DNA of 64,000 nucleotides from JAMWDF01 sp964645405 (GTDB lineage: Bacteria > Ratteibacteria > UBA8468 > B48-G9 > DSTR01), in contig CAZYCA010000015.1 in NCBI GenBank assembly GCA_964645405.1, forward strand, positions 1 through 64,000, read 5' to 3'. The stretch's first letter is position 1; each line of letters opens with the position of its first letter. Position numbers and translations under genes: made by a program. The notes under the pieces were generated by a model that did not search any database, was not told the DNA's origin, and saw nothing but the letters and a program-made list of their open reading frames with translations. Below, in pieces: positions 57,910 through 64,000 of this stretch.

Positions 57910-58608
57910 TTAAGAGGGAGGGAGAAATTTTTTCCTGATTTTCCTGGCAATAGTCTTAACCGAGATGTTGCGACTGGTGAGTAATTTTTTGAGCAGGTCT
58001 CTGGCAGCCATAATTTCAGCTTCCTTCCGGGAAGGACCTGCGCCGTTTCCGACATTCCTTTTACCTTCTATCCAGGCTCTGACAACAAAACGTGGCTGGT
58101 GGGGTAGACCGCTGCATTTCTTAATCTGGTAAGAAACCTCCTTGCGGTAGGCAGTCCGCACAACAGTGGCTACTAAGTTTTTGTAATCAACTAAAGGTTG
58201 CATCTTCTTGTTCATAATAAAACGGTCAATGAAACTGGTGGCCGCTTTTAATCCGGAATCAAGAAAAATAGCCCCAATCAACGCCTCCAGTACATCCGCA
58301 AGAAGAAAGGGGGATCCGGTAGAAATGGACAGAAATTTCTGCAGGTGTAATTTAGCAGCAACATTATAAAGAAAGTGACGATTTACATAACTGGCTTTAA
58401 GATTGCTGAGAAAGGATTCCCCTGCTTCAGGAAATTGACGAAAGATTTTCAGACCAACCACCAGGTCCAAAACTAAATCTCCAAGAAACTCAAGTCTTTC
58501 ATAAGAAACTCCACTTCCAGAACCAGGAAGGGTCAGTGCCTGCTGAAGAAACTGGCTATTGGTGAACTGATACCCCAGTTTTTCCTGAAGCAACTTTAAG
58601 TCCGACAA
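57910..58608 (-). CDS. rnc: Ribonuclease III
   Basis: A 232-residue RNase III. The signature ERLEFLGDLVLDLVV (about 37) differs from the usual GDSVL by Leu for Ser; the second acidic site DVLEALIGAIFLDSG is intact. The dsRNA-binding domain (about 160-232) has GNGAGPSRKEAEIMAARDLL. The start is TTG at 58608, supported by AGGAG 7 nt upstream, and overlaps lnt by 13 bases. Confidence 0.92.
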   Translation of the reverse strand: MSDLKLLQEKLGYQFTNSQFLQQALTLPGSGSGVSYERLEFLGDLVLDLVVGLKIFRQFPEAGESFLSNLKASYVNRHFLYNVAAKLHLQKFLSISTGSPFLLADVLEALIGAIFLDSGLKAATSFIDRFIMNKKMQPLVDYKNLVATVVRTAYRKEVSYQIKKCSGLPHQPRFVVRAWIEGKRNVGNGAGPSRKEAEIMAARDLLKKLLTSRNISVKTIARKIRKKFLPPS

Positions 58609-60071
58609 AGAATAACTCCTGTTATGAAAAGCAAAACCAGCGCCAGAGGTAAAATACCATGCCTGAGGGCAAAAGTTTGACCAGCAACAAGCGGCACTCT
58701 ACTCTTTAAGTAGCCTTTGACGAAAATTTTCTTCCCTTCTTTCTCCAGGGTACTGACTATGCCAGCACAGGGAGAAACTATGCCTGTAATTCCTGTGAGA
58801 GCTGATTGAATGAAGTAGCGACCAGTTTCTGCAGAACGCAGGAGGTTATGAGCAAAATGCTGGTAAGGTCCCTGTGATTGTCCGAACCAGGAATCATTGG
58901 TAAGTACAAAAAAGGCCTGGCTACCCTGGAGAGCAAACTTTCTGGAGATTTCCGGAAAAATATTCTCAAAACAAATCAAAACACTAATCTGCACGTTCTT
59001 CCCTTCTACTGGAAGGTTAAACACAGTAAATTCCTTTCCGTACTGCAGACGAGGTATGTATCCGGCGAAATGGTAGAAAATTTTTCTTATCACGGTATTT
59101 TTCGCACCGGGAAGAAATTCGCCGTAAGGAACAAGGTGGATCTTTTGATAAATTTGTACCTTTTCGCCTGTAAACAGATAGGCAGTATTGAACATATCCT
59201 TACCATTCTGGCTCAGGGAGCCAACAAGCAGACCACAGCTGTAACAGGAAGTTAATTCCTTCAGTTTCCTAACAAGGTCCACCCGCATATTAAGAAGGTC
59301 AGGATAAGAACTTTCCGGCCAGACAACCAGATCTACTTTTTCCTGTTGGAGAAGATTTTTTGTCGTCTGATAATGAGCCTGAAAAATTTCTTCCGGGGAA
59401 AAATTCTGCGCCGAGGAGATGTTTTCCTGGATAAGAAGAATCTTCAGCCAGCCGTTTATGTTTGTTTGTTTGCCGCCATAGTGGACTGCGGCAATTATGA
59501 AAAAAAGGAGTGGCACTGTAGCCAGCCAGGAATAAAGATAATGGCGACGCCAACCAAACGAGAATAAAAGGTTGAAAAAAACTACGATGCAGGAAAGACC
59601 GTAAACTGTGACATAAGCAGAAAGGGGTAGTAAGAAGCGGTTGCTATATTGAGAAAGACCAAGAACTAACCAGGGAAAACCGGTGAAAAGGCTGGATGCT
59701 ATGATTTCCAGGAAAAACCAGGCACAGGCAGAAAGAACAATCAATCCCGATGCGGGTAAAATTTTCACCAGGAAGAAAAACAAAGCCCAGAAGAAAGAAA
59801 GGTATGCAGCCAGAAAAAGGTATATTGCTCCTGCTACTTTTGTCAACCAGAAAAGGGTAATGCTGTAAAAAACCAGGCCAATCAGCCAGCCGCGGAAAAA
59901 CTCAGCACGAGGATGAGGAGAAGAAGTGAGAAAAGCGGGAACAAGGGCAAAGAAGGCAATCGGCCAGTAGTGCCACGGTGGGAAGGCAAAGGAGAGTAGC
60001 ACTCCGGACAGGCAACCGAGAAAAATCCGATAAAAGAATGCACCCGGTTTCTTTTTATTTCTTCCGGGCAT
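58596..60071 (-). CDS. lnt: Apolipoprotein N-acyltransferase
   Basis: A 491-residue inner-membrane enzyme that adds the third acyl chain to lipoproteins. About six membrane segments at the N-terminus, one at the C-terminus, and a nitrilase-like periplasmic domain with catalytic Glu in VVWPESSYP, Lys in YQKIHLVPYGEFLPG and Cys in VLICFENIFPE. It supports triacylated lipoproteins such as the one at 868-1353. The start overlaps panD by 17 bases. Confidence 0.95.
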   Translation of the reverse strand: MPGRNKKKPGAFFYRIFLGCLSGVLLSFAFPPWHYWPIAFFALVPAFLTSSPHPRAEFFRGWLIGLVFYSITLFWLTKVAGAIYLFLAAYLSFFWALFFFLVKILPASGLIVLSACAWFFLEIIASSLFTGFPWLVLGLSQYSNRFLLPLSAYVTVYGLSCIVVFFNLLFSFGWRRHYLYSWLATVPLLFFIIAAVHYGGKQTNINGWLKILLIQENISSAQNFSPEEIFQAHYQTTKNLLQQEKVDLVVWPESSYPDLLNMRVDLVRKLKELTSCYSCGLLVGSLSQNGKDMFNTAYLFTGEKVQIYQKIHLVPYGEFLPGAKNTVIRKIFYHFAGYIPRLQYGKEFTVFNLPVEGKNVQISVLICFENIFPEISRKFALQGSQAFFVLTNDSWFGQSQGPYQHFAHNLLRSAETGRYFIQSALTGITGIVSPCAGIVSTLEKEGKKIFVKGYLKSRVPLVAGQTFALRHGILPLALVLLFITGVILCRT

Positions 60072-60405
60072 GCTTGCAGGTAACCGTAATAACCTTCAGG
60101 TGGTGTCTGGAAGCCTCTTTCTCTTCCATAAAACCTAAAGAAAGAATAATTATAGGATCTCCTACCTCAAAATACCTGGCAGCCGCACCATTAATGCATA
60201 CTGTCCCGGAACCAGCACGGCCGGGTATAACATAGGTGAGAACCCTGGCACCGTTGTTTATGTTAAGGACATAAACCATCTCACCCGGGACAATCCCTGC
60301 CTTTTCTATATACGACCTGTCCAGGGTAATGCTACCCTCGTAGTAAAGGTTGCGCCGGGTAACCACTGCTCCCCGGATTTTGCTTTTACACATTAAGACC
60401 AGCAT
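60055..60405 (-). CDS. panD: Aspartate 1-decarboxylase
   Basis: A 116-residue pro-enzyme that makes beta-alanine for pantothenate. Self-cleavage site EGSITLD with pyruvoyl Ser25; KSKIRGAVVTRRNLYYEG before it and GRAGSGTVCINGAAARYFEVGDPIII after. The start has AAGGAGG 9 nt upstream. It lies 18 nt after panC. Confidence 0.95.
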   Translation of the reverse strand: MLVLMCKSKIRGAVVTRRNLYYEGSITLDRSYIEKAGIVPGEMVYVLNINNGARVLTYVIPGRAGSGTVCINGAAARYFEVGDPIIILSLGFMEEKEASRHHLKVITVTCKHARKK

Positions 60406-60423
60406 GAGAGAAAAACCTCCTTT

Positions 60424-61269
60424 TCAGCTGAAAACTATGTTGTCTATTAGTCTCACTTTACCAATTCTGATTGCTCCGGCAATCAAAACTCCGGATGCAA
60501 CCTTTTTTACTGGTTGCAGGTTCCTGATACTTACTGCCTCCAGGTATTCCAGTTTTACTCCTGGGTGCCTGGAAACAAAATTACGGCCACTTTCTAACAG
60601 CTTTTTCGTGTCTTTGATTCCTTTTGATTTTACCATTTCTTCCATCATCTGTAAACACTGATAAAGCACAACCGCCACTTTTCTCTGTTCTCTGGAAAGA
60701 TAGACATTTCTGGAACTTGCTGCCAGTCCATCAACTTGCCTGACAGTTGGACACCCCACAATTTTCACTGGAACATTCAAATCTTCTACCATTTTTTTTA
60801 CTATTATCAGCTGCTGTGCGTCTTTCCACCCAAAATAAGCAAAATCAGGCTGCACTATGTTAAATAATTTCAGCACCACGGTACAGACTCCCCGGAAATG
60901 ACCTGGTCTGAATTTACCTTCTAAAACCTCACTGAGATTGGAGACTTCCACTGTGGTGGCGGCATCCGGAAGGTACATTTCCTCCACTGAGGGAGTCAGT
61001 ACTAAATCCACCTTCTCTTTTTTCAACAAACTCAGGTCCTTATTCAGCTGACGCGGGTAGGTAACAAAATCTTCTCCGGGACCAAACTGGGTGGGATTCA
61101 CAAAAATACTCACCACGACATAATCACACTGGTCTTTCGCCTGTCTTACCAGGGACAGGTGCCCCTGGTGAAGAGCGCCCATTGTGGGTACAAACCCAAT
61201 ACTTTTACCTGCTTTTTTTGCCTGCTGCACATATTTTCTCACCACAGCAATTGTCTTAGCTACCTTCAT
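60424..61269 (-). CDS. panC: Pantothenate synthetase
   Basis: A 281-residue ligase joining pantoate and beta-alanine. Motifs: GFVPTMGALHQGHLSLV, SIFVNPTQFGPGEDF, YPRQLNKDL, RPGHFRGVCTVVLKLFNIVQPD-region and DGLAASSRNVYLS. I chose the ATG at 61269: GGGAG lies 8 nt upstream and the length becomes typical; the frame from 61308 adds 13 residues inside folK. It overlaps folK by 14 bases. Confidence 0.95.
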   Translation of the reverse strand: MKVAKTIAVVRKYVQQAKKAGKSIGFVPTMGALHQGHLSLVRQAKDQCDYVVVSIFVNPTQFGPGEDFVTYPRQLNKDLSLLKKEKVDLVLTPSVEEMYLPDAATTVEVSNLSEVLEGKFRPGHFRGVCTVVLKLFNIVQPDFAYFGWKDAQQLIIVKKMVEDLNVPVKIVGCPTVRQVDGLAASSRNVYLSREQRKVAVVLYQCLQMMEEMVKSKGIKDTKKLLESGRNFVSRHPGVKLEYLEAVSIRNLQPVKKVASGVLIAGAIRIGKVRLIDNIVFS

Positions 61270-61744
61270 TTTTGTTTCTCCTGCGGGAATAATTATTTTC
61301 TCCGGCAATTTCTTCTATTTTTTTTCCGGAAACAGGGTCCTTCCAGTGGGGAACGATCTCCAGAAGCGGGTTTACTACAAAGTTTCTTCTCCAGGCAGCC
61401 GGGTGGGGAATCTGAAGATTTTTTTTGTTCATCACCAGGTTTTCGTAGAAGAGAATATCAAGGTCAATAGTACGGGGCAGAAAAGGTTTGTGGTTTTTAG
61501 GCCGGCCAAGGCTGACTTCAATTGACTGGAGAAACTTAAGTAACTGGTCAGGCTGTAGTTTGGTTTTTGCCTGTAACACCCCATTAAGAAACTTCCCTCC
61601 GGTGACACCCTCTGCTGGTCTGCAGCTGACAAAACGCGAAATACGTTGTATCCGCAACTTATTTTGCAGAAGAAAAATAGCCCGGCGCAGGGTTTCCTTC
61701 CGACGACCGAGATTACTTCCCAGCCCAATTATTACCGTAAACAT
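61256..61744 (-). CDS. folK: HPPK, folate pyrophosphokinase
   Basis: A 162-residue 2-amino-4-hydroxy-6-hydroxymethyldihydropteridine pyrophosphokinase of folate synthesis. It has IGLGSNLGRRKETLRRA, GGKFLNGVLQ, LGRPKNHKPFLPRTIDLDILFY and IPHPAAWRRNFVVNPLLEI. Start 2 nt after the upstream stop, without a clear ribosome site. Confidence 0.95.
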   Translation of the reverse strand: MFTVIIGLGSNLGRRKETLRRAIFLLQNKLRIQRISRFVSCRPAEGVTGGKFLNGVLQAKTKLQPDQLLKFLQSIEVSLGRPKNHKPFLPRTIDLDILFYENLVMNKKNLQIPHPAAWRRNFVVNPLLEIVPHWKDPVSGKKIEEIAGENNYSRRRNKNEGS

Positions 61745-61746
61745 AT

Positions 61747-62796
61747 TCAGTCCGACCCGAAGAAATCTTTTACCAGGCCATACGGTTGCCTGTAATACTT
61801 TCTCAGTCTGGGTGCAACGTTGCTGGTGGCAGCCAGAAAAATAGCCCAGGGGTCAGAAATCATTTCATCCTGGCGGAGAAATCCATCAAAGATTATTAAG
61901 ATGCGCCAGTCCTTCCCCTGTAAAGACTGCTGCAAGGGAAAAAGAATTTCCGCATCAAGTCGCTCCAGTGCTTTTACCCAGGCAGGAAAATTTTTCTCTC
62001 CCGGCAGACTGAAGTCTAACCACCAGAATTCTTCCTTTTCCCCGGAAAGATTAATTCTGCCCTGAAGTTGCCAGCCAAGAAAAAGTGCCAGACCTCGCAG
62101 TCTCAGGCTTTCAGAAAAAAAATAGCAGTGCTGGTTTTCTTCCCCGAGTAGATATTGTTTTTCTTTTCCCTTACCCCAGAGCCAGAGAAGATTGGCAACT
62201 GGCTCACCAAGGTCCTGTCTGATGGTATTGACAGGGTGTTTTTCTAACACGTGGCTGGAAGCATTTACAAGGTTTACCAGTGGCCAGTAATTTTTACCCG
62301 GGGCAAGATACTGCTGGTATTGCTGACCCAGGAGGCATCCAGGTGGTATGATTTCCACCTCCGGCAGGTACTGCTGAAGAGTAATTACTTCTTCTTCCTG
62401 GAGGCAATACCAGGAAAAGCTGACCGGGGCATTTTCTGCTAAACTTTGTAACAGCAGTGATTTTTCCGCAATAGTCAGTCTTAAATCAGTGGCTACGATT
62501 CTTCCCTGATTATGAGTAAGAAATTTTGCCAGGAAAAGACTTCCCCCGGTCTTTACAGGCAAATCATATGTCAGACAGCGCAGATAACTTTCTCCCGGGA
62601 ACAAGCAACCTGGTTTGCCCCAGAAAGAAAAATAGCCTTTCTCCGGGATGCTTCCCAGGTTTACTCTGCCCCAGAAGCCTTTAGTGGAAAGGAAATCCAG
62701 GTTGGGCTTGGGAGCAAACTGGTAGAGCGTTTTACCGTTGCTCTTGCGACGTAAAAGTTCGCCAAAACCACCTAATGTGATAAGTAAATTTCCCAT
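61747..62796 (-). CDS. Degenerate archaeal-type phosphoglycerate mutase homologue (probable pseudoenzyme)
   Basis: A 349-residue protein. Its overall pattern follows cofactor-independent phosphoglycerate mutase of the ApgM type: GGFGELL...GKTLYQFAPKPNLDFLSTKG at the N-terminus, QGRIVATDLRLTIAEKSLLLQSL (about 97-120) and HPVNTIRQDLGEPVANLLWLWGKGK (187-211). The catalytic parts are gone: the N-terminal DG is GG (9-10), the PGSDxxN nucleophile segment is replaced near 50-60 (SIPEKGYFSFWG), and the DH metal ligands near 305 are replaced (IIFDGFLRQDEMISDP). It is open, full-frame and coupled between purB and folK, so it is probably expressed. Function unknown. Confidence 0.7.
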   Translation of the reverse strand: MGNLLITLGGFGELLRRKSNGKTLYQFAPKPNLDFLSTKGFWGRVNLGSIPEKGYFSFWGKPGCLFPGESYLRCLTYDLPVKTGGSLFLAKFLTHNQGRIVATDLRLTIAEKSLLLQSLAENAPVSFSWYCLQEEEVITLQQYLPEVEIIPPGCLLGQQYQQYLAPGKNYWPLVNLVNASSHVLEKHPVNTIRQDLGEPVANLLWLWGKGKEKQYLLGEENQHCYFFSESLRLRGLALFLGWQLQGRINLSGEKEEFWWLDFSLPGEKNFPAWVKALERLDAEILFPLQQSLQGKDWRILIIFDGFLRQDEMISDPWAIFLAATSNVAPRLRKYYRQPYGLVKDFFGSD

Positions 62797-62810
62797 CTGA
62801 GGTATCGCAG

Positions 62811-64000
62811 TCAGGATTCGTTTTTTTCTTCCAGGCAGGAAAAAAGAGTGTCAATATGCCTTAGAAAGTAATCTGTTTTAAAACAATCCTTCAGTTCCGA
62901 AGGAGAAAGTAAATTGCTAACTTCTGGAGTTCTGGCTAAAACGTCAATAAAATTTACCTTCTCGGCGAGAGACTGAAAAGCACATTTTTGTACAATTTCA
63001 TAAGCCCTGGTTCTGGCAAGTCCCTTTTCCACCAGTCGTGTTAAGACCACCTGTGAGAAAATGAGCCCTCTGGTATGCTGAAGATTTCTTTCAATATTTT
63101 CGGGGAAAAGTTGAAGGCCGGCAAGGATTTTTGTCAGAAGCCTGACAATATAATCAACAAGAATAGTACTTTCCGGGAGAATCAATCTTTCTGCTGAAGA
63201 GTGGCTGATATCCCTTTCATGCCAGAGAGCAATATTGTCCAGACCAACAGAGGCATTCTTCTTGATAATCCGGGCAAGTCCACAGATTCTCTCAGTCAGA
63301 ATGGGATTTCGTTTATGGGGCATAGCGGAAGAGCCTTTCTGTCCTTGCTGAAAAGGTTCCGCTGTTTCAGAAAGTTCTGTCTGTTGTAAAAGTCTCAGCT
63401 GCAATGCAATCCTTTCCATACAGCCGGCAATCAAAGCCAGTGTACAGAGAAAATTAGCCAGCCGGTCTCGTGGTAGAACCTGGGTGGAAAATTTCTCTGG
63501 AGAAAGTCCCAGTAGTTTACAGGCATACTGTTCCACTTCAGGTGGAACATTGGAATAGGTCCCCACAGCACCGGAAAGTTTGCCCACACTTATTTCTTCT
63601 ATCGCCCTTTGCAGGCGGTTTTGATTTCTTTCCACTTCCAGGTACCAGCCTGCCAGTTTAAAACCAAAGGTAATAGGTTCTGCATGAACCCCGTGTGTGC
63701 GGCCAATCATGGGCAGATGCCTATATTTCCAGGCCTGGGTGCGCAAAACTTTTTTCAATTCCTTCAAATCAACCAGAATAATATTTCCAGCCTGCTTTAG
63801 CTGCAGTGCAGTGGCGGTATCAACAACATCTGAAGAGGTCAGACCGAAGTGGAAGAACCTTCCTTCTTTTCCTAAAGCGCTGCTCACCTGTTCGACAAAG
63901 GCAATCACGTCATGCTGGGTAGTCTTTTCAATTTCAGCAATACGACTGGGGTCAGTTCGCGCCTGATTTTTGATTGTTTGCAGCACTTCTTGCGGTATGA
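62811..64000 (-). CDS. purB: Adenylosuccinate lyase, 5' end beyond window
   Basis: The frame is open to the right edge, so about 50-60 N-terminal residues are missing. The visible part starts with IPQEVLQTI, then RIAEIEKTTQHDVIAFVEQV, HFGLTSSDVVDTA, IGRTHGVHAEPITFGFK and the superfamily signature GSSAMPHKRNP, then HERDISHSSAERLILPES. PurB acts twice in purine synthesis, releasing fumarate. It probably begins the operon through folK, panC, panD, lnt and rnc. Confidence 0.94.
   Translation of the reverse strand, partial: IPQEVLQTIKNQARTDPSRIAEIEKTTQHDVIAFVEQVSSALGKEGRFFHFGLTSSDVVDTATALQLKQAGNIILVDLKELKKVLRTQAWKYRHLPMIGRTHGVHAEPITFGFKLAGWYLEVERNQNRLQRAIEEISVGKLSGAVGTYSNVPPEVEQYACKLLGLSPEKFSTQVLPRDRLANFLCTLALIAGCMERIALQLRLLQQTELSETAEPFQQGQKGSSAMPHKRNPILTERICGLARIIKKNASVGLDNIALWHERDISHSSAERLILPESTILVDYIVRLLTKILAGLQLFPENIERNLQHTRGLIFSQVVLTRLVEKGLARTRAYEIVQKCAFQSLAEKVNFIDVLARTPEVSNLLSPSELKDCFKTDYFLRHIDTLFSCLEEKNES

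Overview
The window looks like a chromosomal contig of an uncultured Gram-negative bacterium of moderate GC. An outer membrane is implied by lnt, by lipobox signal peptides and by a GspC-like type II secretion protein. H-X9-DG pseudopilins, a non-lysosomal-ceramidase-like enzyme, C-terminal CFI-box domains, the LGSNPF family and the Ycf46/Ycf35/DUF2997 trio together suggest the PVC group or a neighbouring candidate phylum such as Omnitrophota. That placement is inference; no rRNA is present. Genes are packed very tightly, with many 4-base ATGA/GTGA stop-start overlaps, and I see almost no strong intrinsic terminators.

Region 1 (1-18447, all minus strand) is the unusual part: one run of nine exported or membrane-anchored proteins read from a promoter at about 18.5 kb, followed by a further secreted PD40 protein with its own tandem promoters and a structured leader. 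The run encodes two PD40 (TolB-like) proteins ending in an EF-hand/dockerin-like domain, one of them fused to a gingipain-type (C25) protease; two large proteins ending in CFI-box C-terminal domains; an orphan GspC-like PDZ protein; a papain-like (C1) protease with tandem Ig-like modules; and small anchored proteins. A beta-sandwich module recurs in six of the nine. I read it as a surface or extracellular protease and adhesion system whose assembly logic is not one I recognise.

Region 2 (18688-21633, plus) is a Ycf46-type AAA ATPase, a zinc-ribbon membrane protein, Ycf35/DUF1257 and DUF2997, a recurrent set of unknown function. Region 3 (21695-27050, plus) holds transketolase, DUF6485, glycerate kinase and a TMTC-like TPR membrane protein. 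Region 4 (28015-35260, plus) has a zinc alcohol dehydrogenase and an SDR enzyme, a full riboflavin set (ribD, ribE, ribBA, ribH) with no visible FMN riboswitch, nusB, a DJ-1/PfpI protein and a UPF0104 membrane protein. A secreted phospholipase-D-like protein (27037-27975) lies on the opposite strand.

Region 5 (35269-41030) has an atypical pseudopilin, a ceramidase-like protein and a small membrane protein on minus, then a canonical pseudopilin, cinA and mltG on plus. Region 6 (41045-47673, minus) is tsaD, a divergent polysaccharide deacetylase, an S41 protease, gatB, a mutarotase-like protein and a LysM-NlpC/P60 cell-wall hydrolase. Region 7 (47732-54666, minus) is a polyol/2-oxoacid operon: LGSNPF-family protein, mtlD-like dehydrogenase, zinc alcohol dehydrogenase, E1alpha, E1beta and E2 of a lipoate-dependent dehydrogenase, then cysE; no E3 is present.

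Region 8 (54721-57906, plus) is tRNA-Ala(CGC), surE, rpmH, rnpA, yidD and yidC. Region 9 (57910-64000, minus) is rnc, lnt, panD, panC, folK, a catalytically degenerate archaeal-type phosphoglycerate mutase homologue and purB, which runs off the right edge.
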